Assembly (NCBI GenBank): GCA_947475895.1
Contig: CANJMF010000003.1
Span: forward strand, 1-64,000
DNA from: Fidelibacterota bacterium
GTDB taxonomy: Bacteria; Pseudomonadota; Alphaproteobacteria; Rhodospirillales; Rhodospirillaceae
Reading direction: 5' to 3'
Length of the DNA stretch: 64,000 nucleotides
Part shown: positions 8,320 through 17,725 of the stretch, one piece after another
How the letters are laid out: each line of letters starts with the position of its first letter
Position numbering within the stretch: the stretch's first letter is position 1
Notes under the pieces: model-generated
Told to the model about the DNA's origin: nothing
The model's input: only the letters and a program-made list of their open reading frames with translations
Database searches by the model: none
Position numbers and translations under genes: made by a program

Positions 8320-8631
8320 CTAGGCCGAGACAGAGACCTTTTCAATTTTTTCAATACGTACAGTACGGGTCTGGCCACCGACCTCAAAATCTACTTCGTC
8401 GCCGACGGCCGCGCCCTGAAGCGCATCGCCAAGTGGCTCCCACACAGCAACTAAACCCTGTCCTGGTTCATTGCGCTCATCGCTGAGTGTGAACACTCGC
8501 GACTGCTTAGTCCCGTCTAAATAGCGGATCGTTATCTGGTCACCGACGCCAACTCCTGCGTCGTGCGCAGAAAATAGCGATCTAGGAGCTGCAATGGTGG
8601 TCGCGATGTCGGATAATCGAATGAGCCCGTC
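8320..8631 (-). pseudogene. GreA/GreB C-terminal-domain-like fragment
   Basis: A minus-strand frame open from 8631 to TAG at 8320-8322, about 103 residues, with no ATG, GTG or TTG near its 5' end. The C-terminal ~75 residues read VGVGDQITIRYLDG, then EPLGDALQGAAVGDEVDFEV and VRIEKIEKV. This matches the FKBP-like C-terminal domain of transcript-cleavage factors GreA/GreB. The N-terminal coiled coil that enters the polymerase channel is missing. The 5' end runs into the recombinase fragment on the other strand, so the gene appears cut by a rearrangement near 8620-8632. GreA-like C-terminal domains also occur on other proteins. Confidence 0.6.
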
Positions 8632-9394
8632 TCATTCGCAAAAGGGGACGGCGCGATACCGATATTATATTTCTCAAGCGGTCATACAGGGCGAACAGAG
8701 CAAGATTGGTTCCCTACGGCGTATCCCAGCGTTTCAGATTGAAGCCATCGTCGCCAAGCAGTTCATCGATCTTTTGAAGCGCCCAGAGATTCTAATCGAA
8801 CATCTTTTCGGTCCGCATGCATCCGGCTACGAAAAACAATCGGTCGTCACATCGGCGAACATGCTTGCAGCAACTTTGGGTCAGGACAACGAGAAGAACA
8901 TCCTGATCTTCGTTCGAGACGTGCTTCGCAAGATAGTGGCGGGCGCCGAGCGAGTCGCTCTTGTGCTTGACGGCAAAGCGATGCGCACTGCCCTCAAAAT
9001 CAAAGAGCCCGACGAAAATGCGCAGCCTTCTGAGTTCACGGTATCAATACCGATCAAGTTGACGCGCCTGGGTCGGCAAGAGTGCATGGTCGTTGGTAAC
9101 GACAACGGTACGCAACCGCTCGTAAACAAAAGTATGGTTTTGGCTGTCGCACGGGCGATTCAATGGGATGGCCAAGTCCGCGCTGGCGCATCGCTGAAAA
9201 AGATCGCCAAAAAAGAGGGGCTGAGCTCCGGGTATGTGACCCGGGTCATGCCCCTTGCGTTCTTGGCGCCCGATATTGTTCAGGCCATCTACGAAGGTCG
9301 TCAGCCGCTCGGCCTAAAAGTGAAAGAGCTATCGGCGAATCTGCCGCTCGACTGGGTCGAGCAGAGAGACGTCCTGGGGTTCCCGGCCCGCTAA
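8594..9394 (+). pseudogene. Serine site-specific recombinase, C-terminal remnant
   Basis: 266 residues in frame, of which the family-like part begins near residue 12 (SHSQKGTARYRYYIS). That stretch is typical of the region after the zinc-binding domain of large serine recombinases. The catalytic N-terminal resolvase domain with its serine is absent, so it cannot recombine DNA on its own. Near residue 200 a helix-turn-helix-like stretch is visible (SLKKIAKKEGLSSGYVTRVM). The first codons are complementary to the GreA-like fragment, which fixes the break at about 8620-8632. It lies 260 bases from tRNA-Gln, a place where integrative elements often sit. Confidence 0.7.
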
Positions 9395-9654
9395 ATCGGT
9401 CTTCTCCGTCCGCCCCCACGGTGCACAGCAACATCCCCGATTTCTGTCAGCCAACTAAGGGCGAGTTTTCGGAGGTTTGGGCAACAAGTTGCTCTCGAAA
9501 TTGAGCTTCAGAGAAAAAGCGCGGTTGGAGGCCCATTTTGCCGCCGGAGAGCTGTATAGAGTGAGCGCCATTCGTCGCGAATGGCCCATAACCCATTGAA
9601 TTATTATGATTTATCCGCCGAGGCGGAGAGAGTGATGCGGTAAGGTGGACTGGG
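9395..9654. other. Recombinase to tRNA-Gln intergenic region
   Basis: No recognised gene. A tiny plus-strand frame from TTG 9477 to TGA 9599 (40 codons) reads LSFREKARLEAHFAAGELYR and looks protein-like, but I can name no family and no good ribosome binding site is visible. It may be the debris of another element gene. No obvious attachment-site duplicate of the tRNA 3' end was found within this stretch. Confidence 0.3.
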
Positions 9655-9728
9655 TGGCTGGGGCGCCAGGGATCGAACCTGGGATGTCGGTACCAAAAAC
9701 CGATGCCTTACCGCTTGGCGACGCCCCA
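9655..9728 (-). tRNA. tRNA-Gln (anticodon UUG)
   Basis: 74 bases including an encoded CCA. The acceptor stem TGGGGCG pairs with CGCCCCA, followed by discriminator G and CCA. The anticodon stem TCGGT/ACCGA encloses TTTTGGT, which places TTG at positions 34-36. The T arm has GGTTCGATCC. It decodes CAA and, by wobble, CAG. It marks the boundary between the lower-GC left part and the rest of the window. Confidence 0.95.
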
Positions 9729-9745
9729 AACGCGGCGGACATTAA

Positions 9746-11806
9746 TCAAATGCCGGCAATGGCGTCCAGGACAATCGCAGAGGTCAGAATCTGCGGGAGA
9801 ATTTGGGGCGCGGCCCCCCCTGGCGGGTAAAAGGCGTAAAGCGGCACGCCGTCACGGCCCAAGGCCCGCAAAGCGGCACTGATTTCGGCGTTTCGATTGG
9901 TCCAGTCGGCTTTCACGTACACCACATTTTTGGCTTTGAAGGCCGCGATCACATCAGCCGACGCCAGGGCCGCGCGCTCGTTGACGATGCAGGTTAGGCA
10001 CCAGGCGGCCGTGAAATCGATAAACACCGGCCGGCCTTCCGCCTGCCAGGCCGCGATCTTGGCGGCGTTATACGGCTCGCCCGCCAAACCGCCCGTATCG
10101 CTGTTTTGCGCAACCGCCGTCGCGGGCCGTTCGCCCAGCATATAAACAAAGCCTGCCGTCGCCAGCATCATGATCACGGCAAACGCCGTGCTCCAACGCG
10201 CGCCGCGCTCGGCGCTCACTTGCGCCACACCCCACAGCCACGCCGCAAACCCAAGGGTAACGACGCCCGCGAAGGCCGCGCCAAGGCCGATGGCGTCTAG
10301 CTGCTGCGCCATCACCCACACCAACCACGCGGCGGTGGCGTACATGGGGAAAGCCAACACTTGTTTCACGCGCTCCATCCATGTGCCGGGCTTCGGCATT
10401 TTCTTGGCAAGGCCCGGAATGAAGCTCAGCAGAAGGAACGGCAACGCTAAACCCAGCGCCAGCGCTTCAAAGATGACGATGGTGGTGAAGGGCGATTGCG
10501 TGAACGCAAAGCCCACCGCGGCGCCCATGAACGGCGCGGTACACGGCGTCGCGACCAACACGGCCAGCAAGCCGGTGAAGAAGGCTCCCGTTGCGCCGCT
10601 CTTGCGCGTGAGGGAGTCGCCCGCATTCATCGGTCCGTTGATTTGGAAAACGCCCGACAGATTGAGGCCCAGCGCCAACATCACATACGCCAGCACCGCC
10701 ACGAAAATCGGCGACTGCAATTGGAATCCCCAACCGACAGCGGAGCCGGCGGCGCGCAAACCTAACAGCAGGCCCACCAATCCCGTGAACGCAGCCATGA
10801 CGCCGGCCGTATAGGCAAGGCCGTCGCGGCGCAGTTCATGAGGCGTAATGCCGGGGCGCGTGAAGCTCATGGCTTTCATGGTCAACACCGGAAGCACGCA
10901 CGGCATAACGTTGAGGACGAGCCCACCTAAAAACGCAAACACAAGTGCCAGCGCAATCGAAAGCTCTTCGCCGCCTTGCCCGCCCGCCGTCCACGTCAGC
11001 GGTGTCGCGAACGCATAGCCGCGCACTACGCCGTTTGTGTCGGTAACTTTCAGCACGCCCTTCACATCGCCGATCTGCTCCGAGCCTTTGTCGGCTTTCA
11101 GGGTCAGCGTAACGTCGTCGCCTTTTGTCGCGATGGTCTGCGCTGCAGCGTTGACGATCAGGCCATTGTCAAAGGGTAGGAACACAACGTCCTTCACCGC
11201 GCCTGCTTTGAATACGAGGTCGATGGCGTTGCCCGAGCGTGTCGCCTTCACCGGCCACGGCGCCTCAACTGGAACTTTGTCGCGCCACGCGGCGATGGTG
11301 GCGCCCGCAGCGGAATTCGTTTTCGGCGCGTTGGCGGCGATTTTCAGCGGCAGTTCGAACGTGCCGTCTTGGGGAATACAAAGATCAGCGCACACCAACC
11401 ACGAGGCTTCGCCTTTGATCACGACGTCGCCTTGCGGCGTATCTGGCGCGATCCTCACTTCGGTCAGCAAAACCGTCTGGGTGTCGTAACCATAGTTCAC
11501 AAGCTCGCCGAATTTTTCGCGCTCGGGTGTCGGCCACGCGATGTCGCTGGCGGTCACGCCTGGCGGCAGCGTCCATGTCAGGCTGGTCACGAAGCCTGAG
11601 TCACCCGTCGTACGCCAATAGGTGTGCCACCCAGCTTTGATATCCATCTGCAGGCCAAGCCATACGGTATCGCCGGGCGCCACCGTCGTATGTTCGGCAA
11701 GAAGTTCGGCCCGGACCTGGTCGGTTTTTGCGACCGTTTCGGCATACGCGGGAATCGCGCTCAGCAGCGCGGCGGCCAGCAGGATGGGTGCGAATGTCCA
11801 TTTCAT
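9746..11806 (-). CDS. DsbD-family thiol:disulfide interchange protein
   Basis: 686 residues from ATG 11806; a start 7 codons earlier is possible, but MKWTFAPILLAAALL makes a clean signal peptide ending at AYA. The protein passes electrons from cytoplasmic thioredoxin across the inner membrane to periplasmic disulfide proteins. The N-terminal periplasmic domain has a Cys pair in WLVCADLCIP. A membrane domain of about eight helices carries the two conserved cysteines (VMPCVLPVL and ATPCTAPFMG). The C-terminal thioredoxin-like domain has WCLTC with cysteines near 603 and 606. The three redox modules match DsbD; length exceeds E. coli DsbD because the N-terminal domain is of the longer type. Confidence 0.88.
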   Translation of the reverse strand: MKWTFAPILLAAALLSAIPAYAETVAKTDQVRAELLAEHTTVAPGDTVWLGLQMDIKAGWHTYWRTTGDSGFVTSLTWTLPPGVTASDIAWPTPEREKFGELVNYGYDTQTVLLTEVRIAPDTPQGDVVIKGEASWLVCADLCIPQDGTFELPLKIAANAPKTNSAAGATIAAWRDKVPVEAPWPVKATRSGNAIDLVFKAGAVKDVVFLPFDNGLIVNAAAQTIATKGDDVTLTLKADKGSEQIGDVKGVLKVTDTNGVVRGYAFATPLTWTAGGQGGEELSIALALVFAFLGGLVLNVMPCVLPVLTMKAMSFTRPGITPHELRRDGLAYTAGVMAAFTGLVGLLLGLRAAGSAVGWGFQLQSPIFVAVLAYVMLALGLNLSGVFQINGPMNAGDSLTRKSGATGAFFTGLLAVLVATPCTAPFMGAAVGFAFTQSPFTTIVIFEALALGLALPFLLLSFIPGLAKKMPKPGTWMERVKQVLAFPMYATAAWLVWVMAQQLDAIGLGAAFAGVVTLGFAAWLWGVAQVSAERGARWSTAFAVIMMLATAGFVYMLGERPATAVAQNSDTGGLAGEPYNAAKIAAWQAEGRPVFIDFTAAWCLTCIVNERAALASADVIAAFKAKNVVYVKADWTNRNAEISAALRALGRDGVPLYAFYPPGGAAPQILPQILTSAIVLDAIAGI

Positions 11807-11837
11807 CGGCGTGACCATAATCCCCAATAATATGGGA

Positions 11838-12740
11838 TCAATTCACGATTTCGGTATCCGGCGCAAGTAGCGGGGCGGCAGCCACCCAACCGTTACATTT
11901 ACCGCGCACAACCGCGGCTCCGGCCTGTGCGGCGGCCGCGTCGGCGAATAGCCCAAAGCACGTGGGGCCGCTACCGGACAGCCGCGCCAGCAGGCAGCCG
12001 GGGGCCGATTCGAGGGCCCGGAGGGTGTCGCCGATAACGGGCAGCAATTCCACCGCAGGTGCGGAAAGATCATTGCCGAAAGGTCGCAAGGCATCGGCCA
12101 GTTGTGACGCACTTTCGAGATTCTCAAGGCGCGGGCGCGCGTCGCCGGGGGTGAAGCGTCCGGCCAGGGCAGCGAACACATCTTTTGTCGCCAGCGGCAC
12201 GCCGGGGTTGGCCAAGACCAACCACGCGTGTGGAAGCTTGGGCACGTCTTCCAGAATTTCGCCGATACCGCTCATGAACGTCGGGCGGGCGCGCACGCAC
12301 ACCGGCGCGTCGGCACCCAAAGCGCCGGCAATGGCCGCATCCGAAAATTGTGCGAGGTCCACATTCCAGATTTTCGCGCACGCTTTTAACGTCGCCGCCG
12401 CATCCGACGATCCGCCGCCGATGCCTGCTGCCACCGGCAGGTTTTTTTCGAGCGCCAAGTCGGCGCCCGCTTTGACGTGCGTTTCCGTTTTCAAAAAGCG
12501 TGCCGCGCGCAGCACAAGATTATCCGGCGAACCGAGCAGCGCTTGCACGAAAGGCCCGCGCATGGTCATGCGCACATCTTTTGCCGGCTTGGCGGTCACG
12601 GTGTCGCCGACGCCCGCGAACACCACGAGCGAGTCCAGCAGATGGTATCCGTCCGCGCGCCGTCCGCGCACATGGAGGGTCAGATTGATTTTTGCGGGCG
12701 CAAGAAGAGTCACCGCGCTCTGAGCAGGTCGCAAGGGCAT
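11838..12740 (-). CDS. ispE: 4-diphosphocytidyl-2-C-methyl-D-erythritol kinase
   Basis: 300 residues, GHMP kinase fold. It phosphorylates CDP-methylerythritol with ATP in the non-mevalonate isoprenoid pathway, in the cytoplasm. The N-terminal PAKINLTLHV with following DGYH is the IspE signature, and the ATP-binding GHMP motif VAAGIGGGSSDAAAT lies near 106-120. A C-terminal GSGPTCFGL block closes the active site. It sits directly downstream of the TPR protein gene on the same strand (43 bases), a common alphaproteobacterial arrangement, and the two are probably co-transcribed. Confidence 0.95.
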   Translation of the reverse strand: MPLRPAQSAVTLLAPAKINLTLHVRGRRADGYHLLDSLVVFAGVGDTVTAKPAKDVRMTMRGPFVQALLGSPDNLVLRAARFLKTETHVKAGADLALEKNLPVAAGIGGGSSDAAATLKACAKIWNVDLAQFSDAAIAGALGADAPVCVRARPTFMSGIGEILEDVPKLPHAWLVLANPGVPLATKDVFAALAGRFTPGDARPRLENLESASQLADALRPFGNDLSAPAVELLPVIGDTLRALESAPGCLLARLSGSGPTCFGLFADAAAAQAGAAVVRGKCNGWVAAAPLLAPDTEIVN

Positions 12741-12782
12741 CGCTCGCCTTTCGCTTGAGAGAGAACGTGGGGCCGCTAACGA

Positions 12783-14492
12783 CTACTTTCGGGCCAAGCC
12801 TTTTTCGATCTTATTCGCGATCGCGTTGCGCTGTGCTTGTTCTTCAGGGCCTAACACCAGCGCGCGTTCCCACTGAAAGCGCGCTTCTGCCTGTCGGCCG
12901 ACGCGCCAATAGGCATCGCCCAGGTGTTCGTTGATCGTCGCATCGCCGGGGGCAGATTCGACGGCTTTCTCCAGATGTTGGACGGCCTGGTCGAATTCGC
13001 CGTTCATGAACAGCGCCCAACCCATGCTGTCGACGATATATCCGTCATCGGGCTTTTTATTATAGGCCTGCTCGATCAGCTTGCGGCCTTCCTTCAGGTT
13101 CACGCCGCGATCCAGATACGAGTAGCCGAGATAATTAAGCACGCTCGGCTCTTCGGGTTTCAACTTCAGCGCCTTGCGGAAGTCTTTTTCCGCCGCATCC
13201 CAGTTCTTGGCGCGTTCCAGCGCCATGCCGCGCGTGTAATAGAGCGCCCAGGCATTTGATTGTGTGTCCGGCGTCAGCTTGATCGCCGCATCGTAGGCTT
13301 CCACCGCTTCCGGGAATTTCTTTTCGCGGCGATAGATGTCGCCCACCGCCAAATGCACATCCACCCAGTTCGGACGGTCCTTCAAAAGGCCTTTCAAAAC
13401 CGTCAACGCTTCGGCGGTTTTGTTCGCCCGCGCCAGGTTTTCGGCCACTTGAATTTGCGCTTCGAAATATCCGGGCGTGCCGTGCTTAATGCTGGTCAGC
13501 ATCGCGTTCGCTTCGTCCAGGCGATTGCGCGCAGCTAACGTCGCGCCCACAAACCGGCGCGCGATGGACAGGTCGGGATTGAGATAAAGCGCGGTTTGGG
13601 CAAAGGCCACGCCGATCTGCGCGCCGAATTCGTTGGGATCGCTCGAGATCAGCATTTCGGCGGCGGCATACAGCGCACTCGCCATGCCGGTTGCGGGCGT
13701 GACTTTCCCAAAAGCGCTATGGCCCAATAGTTCCATGTACGCGTCGACGGTGGGCGAAACCACGCCCGGATGCGAAGCCAGAAATTTCGTCAGCAGTGTT
13801 TTGGCTTGCGCGGTTTTGCCCAGCCGGTCGTAGCCTTCGGCGGCCATGAGCACTTCGGAAATGCGTTCGGATTCCACGCGCGCGGCAACCGTGTCGTAGT
13901 GGGCGAGCGCGTCGGCGGACTTGCCGTAAGATTCATAAAGCTGCCCGGTCATGATCTCCACCAGGTCGGCGCTGCCGCGCACAGTCTTCATGGCTTGCAA
14001 CTCGGCGACGGCTTTTTCTGCGGGCTGCGTGCCGGCAGCGGCCCACGCGCGCAACAGCGGCAAGGCAAAGCCGGCGACGTTTTGTGTCGGGATTTTATCG
14101 ATGATGGCCCAGGCGCGGTCGTACTCGCCGCGTTTCATATGCTCGGCCGCCACGATCATGGCCGCCATGCCCCGGCGCGGCGCGGCGTCGAAGGATTTGC
14201 GCGCTTCCGGTATGGCGCGGCCGTAGTCGCCCGCCTGCAGTGCCAGGAAATAAGCGGTCTGGCGGATGGACTGATTGTTGGGATCAAGCTCGATTGCGCG
14301 CGACAAGTACGTCACCGCCCGCGAGGTGTCGCCCGCGGTTTCTGCATGACGTCCGGCCAGGTAAACGCTCGCAAGCCCTGCATCGCGAAAGCGCTCGGCG
14401 GCAGGCGCGCTGCTCATCACGGCCGCAAGGGCCGCGCCGCTCAAAAGAACGGTCGCCACGCCGCGTTTGGCGGACCTGCGAAATTTAAGCAT
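12783..14492 (-). CDS. TPR-repeat protein, exported
   Basis: 569 residues from ATG 14492. The frame is open upstream to 14591 but that part is Arg-rich, and the preferred start gives a basic N-terminus plus hydrophobic signal sequence (VATVLLSGAALAAVM) ending at APAA. At least eight tetratricopeptide repeats follow, clear in AVTYLSRAIELDPNNQ near 60 and in the last 250 residues (ALKLKPEEPSVLNYLGYSYL; AVESAPGDATINEHLGDAYW). TPR arrays are scaffolds for protein partners, here probably in the periplasm. It precedes ispE, an association seen in related genomes but without a proven functional link. Confidence 0.85.
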   Translation of the reverse strand: MLKFRRSAKRGVATVLLSGAALAAVMSSAPAAERFRDAGLASVYLAGRHAETAGDTSRAVTYLSRAIELDPNNQSIRQTAYFLALQAGDYGRAIPEARKSFDAAPRRGMAAMIVAAEHMKRGEYDRAWAIIDKIPTQNVAGFALPLLRAWAAAGTQPAEKAVAELQAMKTVRGSADLVEIMTGQLYESYGKSADALAHYDTVAARVESERISEVLMAAEGYDRLGKTAQAKTLLTKFLASHPGVVSPTVDAYMELLGHSAFGKVTPATGMASALYAAAEMLISSDPNEFGAQIGVAFAQTALYLNPDLSIARRFVGATLAARNRLDEANAMLTSIKHGTPGYFEAQIQVAENLARANKTAEALTVLKGLLKDRPNWVDVHLAVGDIYRREKKFPEAVEAYDAAIKLTPDTQSNAWALYYTRGMALERAKNWDAAEKDFRKALKLKPEEPSVLNYLGYSYLDRGVNLKEGRKLIEQAYNKKPDDGYIVDSMGWALFMNGEFDQAVQHLEKAVESAPGDATINEHLGDAYWRVGRQAEARFQWERALVLGPEEQAQRNAIANKIEKGLARK

Positions 14493-14619
14493 GAGCCGTT
14501 TCCTCGTGTAACGCGAAGGGGTCAAGATCGGCAATGATAGCCCGTCCGGCCCATTAAGGCAGGGGAATCTCGCCCGCGCGGCGCGGCTCACGCACTTGTA
14601 AGAATTGCAGAAGCGGCGC

Positions 14620-16275
14620 TTACATATTCGGGTAGTTTGGCCCGCCGCCGCCTTGCGGCACCGTCCAGGTGATATTGCGGCTCGGATCTTTCACATCGCA
14701 GGTTTTGCAATGCACGCAATTCTGCGCGTTGATCTGGAATTTCTTGTCGCCGCCGTCGCCTTCAACCACTTCGTACACGCCCGCCGGGCAATAGCGCTGC
14801 GCCGGTTCCGCCCACAGCGGCAGGTTCACCGAGATGGGAATCGCCGGGTCTGCCAGCTTTAGATGGATCGGCTGATTTTCTTCGTGATTGGTGTTGGAGA
14901 TGAACACCGACGACAGCTTATCGAACGTGATTTTGCCGTCGGGTTTCGGATAGGCGATGGGCTTGCACTTGTTCGCCGGTAACAGCGTCGCGTCGTCGGC
15001 CTTGCCGTGGCTGAGTGTGAACGGCAAGCCGATGCCCAGCTGATTCATCCACATATCGATGCCGCCCAGCATGGTGCCCAGGAACATGCCGAACCGCGAC
15101 AGGAACGGCTTCACATTGCGCACGCGGTACAGGTCTTTGTAGACGTGGCTCTTGCGATAGGCCTCGGAATACGTGGTCAGCTCGTCGCCGACGCGGCCTT
15201 CTTTTAGGGCGGTGAACACCGCTTCCGCCGCCATCATGCCGGTCTTCATGGCGTTGTGGCTGCCTTTGATGCGCGGCAGGTTCACGAAACCCGCCGAGCA
15301 GCCGATCAACACGCCGCCGGGGAATGTCAGTTTGGGCACCGATTGCAACCCGCCTTCGGTGATGGCGCGCGCGCCGTAGCAAATGCGCCGTCCGCCTTCG
15401 AGATAAGGCTTCACCGCCGGATGCAGCTTGAAGCGCTGGAACTCGTCGAACGGCGACAGATACGGATTTTTGTAATTCAGATGCACCACGAAGCCGATGG
15501 CCACCTGATTATTCTCCAGGTGATACATGAATGAGCCGCCGCCAGTTTCGCTATCCAGCGGCCAGCCCATGGTGTGCGCGACCAAGCCTTGCTTGTGCTT
15601 GGTGGGGTCGATCTCCCACAGCTCTTTCAAGCCGATGCCGAACTTCGGCGGATCACAGTCCTTCGCCAGGTCGTATTTCGCGATGATCTCTTTGGCCAGC
15701 GAGCCGCGCGCACCCTCGGCGATGAAGGTGTACTTCGCATGCAGCTCGATGCCGGGTTCATAGGCAGCGGTCTTTTCGCCGTCGCGGCCAATACCCATGG
15801 CGCCGGTCGCGACGCCGCGCACGGCACCCCTATCGTCGTAGAGAACTTCGGCGGCCGCGAAGCCCGGATAAATTTCCACGCCCAGTGCTTCGGCTTGTTG
15901 TCCCAGCCAGCGGCACACGTTGCCCAGGCTCACGATGTAGTTGCCGTGATTGTTCATGAGCGGCGGCATGGTGAAATTCGGAATACGCATGGAGCCGGTC
16001 TCGGTCAGCACCAGAAACTGGTCGTCCGTCACGGCGGTGTTCAGCGGCGCGCCTTTCTCTTTCCAGTCGGGGATCAGCTCATTGAGGGCGATGGGATCGA
16101 TCACGGCCCCCGACAAAATGTGCGCGCCCACTTCCGAGCCTTTTTCGATCACGCAGACGGTGACGTCATGCTCGTTGGCGGCGGCGATCTGCTTCAGGCG
16201 AATGGCGGCCGACAGGCCGGCAGGCCCGCCACCGACGATCACCACGTCGAATTCCATTGCTTCCCGTTCACTCAT
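14620..16275 (-). CDS. Electron transfer flavoprotein-ubiquinone oxidoreductase
   Basis: 551 residues, the usual length. The enzyme sits on the inner membrane and passes electrons from ETF (reduced by acyl-CoA and other dehydrogenases) to ubiquinone. An FAD-binding GGGPAGLSAAIRL is at 15-27. The C-terminal [4Fe-4S] domain has Cys496 (CPAGVYEV) and Cys520, Cys523 and Cys526 in NCVHCKTCDVKDP. The gene appears to be monocistronic, with 265 gene-free bases upstream. It supports a respiratory lifestyle that burns fatty or branched acyl-CoAs. Confidence 0.96.
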   Translation of the reverse strand: MSEREAMEFDVVIVGGGPAGLSAAIRLKQIAAANEHDVTVCVIEKGSEVGAHILSGAVIDPIALNELIPDWKEKGAPLNTAVTDDQFLVLTETGSMRIPNFTMPPLMNNHGNYIVSLGNVCRWLGQQAEALGVEIYPGFAAAEVLYDDRGAVRGVATGAMGIGRDGEKTAAYEPGIELHAKYTFIAEGARGSLAKEIIAKYDLAKDCDPPKFGIGLKELWEIDPTKHKQGLVAHTMGWPLDSETGGGSFMYHLENNQVAIGFVVHLNYKNPYLSPFDEFQRFKLHPAVKPYLEGGRRICYGARAITEGGLQSVPKLTFPGGVLIGCSAGFVNLPRIKGSHNAMKTGMMAAEAVFTALKEGRVGDELTTYSEAYRKSHVYKDLYRVRNVKPFLSRFGMFLGTMLGGIDMWMNQLGIGLPFTLSHGKADDATLLPANKCKPIAYPKPDGKITFDKLSSVFISNTNHEENQPIHLKLADPAIPISVNLPLWAEPAQRYCPAGVYEVVEGDGGDKKFQINAQNCVHCKTCDVKDPSRNITWTVPQGGGGPNYPNM

Positions 16276-16541
16276 CGTCCCACCCGCGCATTCCCTGTGA
16301 CCGGCCTAAGGCCGGCGAAACCGAGCTGCAAATCCCGTAAACCCCTCGCTGCAGCAAGGCCTTAGGTATAACCCCCTGCCTGTGGCGATCCAAGTGGTCC
16401 CTAGCCCAAAAGGGGGGCTGACCCGCAAGCCACCCTTGCCATCGGCGCAAGGGTTCGGCACAAAACCGGCCAGAGAACACACCGTTGCGCCCCAGGGGGT
16501 CCGCCCTCATATGTGGGGTTCCCAGTTAAGGATATGCCCGC

Positions 16542-16820
16542 GTGAGCAAGAACCCCGTTTTCATCGCCATCCTGACCACCGTCCTGTTCGCGGGCACGCT
16601 CGGCGTTCTCATCGCCGTCGCCGGTTTCGGGGTCATCCGCATCGTTGAAGACATTGCCGAAGCGCTCGGCATCCTGCCGCTGCGTTGGGGTGAGAATAAC
16701 GTGAACCTGCTCCTGGCCGCCTCGGGCCTTGTGAGCTTGCCGGTGGTCGCCGGTTTCGGCGCGTGGTTTTACCGTAAGGCCCTCAGCGCCGAGCGCATCC
16801 TCGCCTCCCGTCATCTCTAA
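16542..16820 (+). CDS. Small two-helix membrane protein, 92 aa
   Basis: GTG 16542 to TAA 16820, preceded by a purine-rich AAGGA about ten bases upstream. Two hydrophobic segments are clear, at about 7-30 ([22 protein letters not shown]) read in part and 57-77, with a short basic C-terminal tail. I recognise no family. It stands divergent from the ETF-QO gene and 62 bases before the uracil-DNA glycosylase gene on the same strand, so the two may share a transcript. Confidence 0.6.
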   Translation: MSKNPVFIAILTTVLFAGTLGVLIAVAGFGVIRIVEDIAEALGILPLRWGENNVNLLLAASGLVSLPVVAGFGAWFYRKALSAERILASRHL

Positions 16821-16882
16821 GTATTCGCCTGCTTGCGGAACACCTGCTTGCGGAACGATACCCGGCGTCTCACACTCCGGTG

Positions 16883-17716
16883 ATGGATTCTCTGTCTTCA
16901 GATCCTGCGGCCCTTCTGCGCTGGTACCTCGACGCCGGCGTCGACGAAACTATTGGCGAAACGCCGATCGATCGTTTCAAAGCACCGCCGCCCAAAGCAG
17001 CCAAGATTGAAGCTCCGAGTGCGACGATCATTCCAGCGCGCGTTACCGCCCCGTTATCGCCGCTCGCAGGCAAACTGACCGCCGAAGCTCCGCCATCGCC
17101 AATCGTTGCGGACGCCAATTCCACTCACATCGCTCAGGCCTGCACGACCATCGCCGAACTCAAAGCCGCCATCGAGGGTTTTGAAGGCTGCGGCCTGAAG
17201 CAGTTTGCCAAGCACACCGTGTTCGCCGACGGTAATCCCCAGGCGCGCATCATGTTCATCGGCGAAGCACCCGGCGCCGACGAGGACCGCCAAGGTCTGC
17301 CGTTCGTGGGTGCGTCGGGCAAGCTGTTCGACAAGATGCTGGCCTCCATCGGTCTTGATCGCGCTACCAACGCTTACATCACCAACATCATTTTCTGGCG
17401 TCCGCCCGGCAATCGCGAACCGACGCATGAAGAAATCGCCGTGTGCCTGCCCTTCGTGCAGCGCCATATCGAACTCGTCGATCCCGCCGTGCTGGTGTGC
17501 CTCGGCGGACCTTCTGCCAAAACCATTCTCGCCACCGCCATCGGCATCACCAAGCTGCGCGGCAAGTGGCACGAATATCAAACGCCGGGCCTGTCGCGCC
17601 CCGTGCCGACCATGCCGCTTTTCCATCCGGCATTTCTGCTGCGCTCGCCGCAGCAAAAACGTTTTGCGTGGCACGATCTACTCGCCATCAAAAAGAAACT
17701 CGCTGAATCGCTGTAA
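16883..17716 (+). CDS. Uracil-DNA glycosylase, family 4/5-like
   Basis: 277 residues from ATG 16883 (GTG 16880 also possible). It removes uracil from DNA as the first step of base excision repair. The C-terminal 190 residues carry motif 1 [15 protein letters not shown] and motif 2 [12 protein letters not shown]. The N-terminal ~80 residues are Pro/Ala-rich and probably flexible. Family-4 enzymes hold a [4Fe-4S] cluster with four cysteines, but here only GCGLK and AVCLPF remain; the first Cys of the N-terminal pair is Phe (GFEGC) and the usual CRPP is WRPP. moaB follows 9 bases downstream. Confidence 0.88.
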   Translation: MDSLSSDPAALLRWYLDAGVDETIGETPIDRFKAPPPKAAKIEAPSATIIPARVTAPLSPLAGKLTAEAPPSPIVADANSTHIAQACTTIAELKAAIEGFEGCGLKQFAKHTVFADGNPQARIMFIGEAPGADEDRQGLPFVGASGKLFDKMLASIGLDRATNAYITNIIFWRPPGNREPTHEEIAVCLPFVQRHIELVDPAVLVCLGGPSAKTILATAIGITKLRGKWHEYQTPGLSRPVPTMPLFHPAFLLRSPQQKRFAWHDLLAIKKKLAESL

Positions 17717-17725
17717 GGTTTCGCT

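Noticed and set aside
9477-9599. 40-codon ORF before tRNA-Gln
   Set aside because: Protein-like but too short, with only a TTG start and no ribosome site; mentioned in the intergenic entry only.
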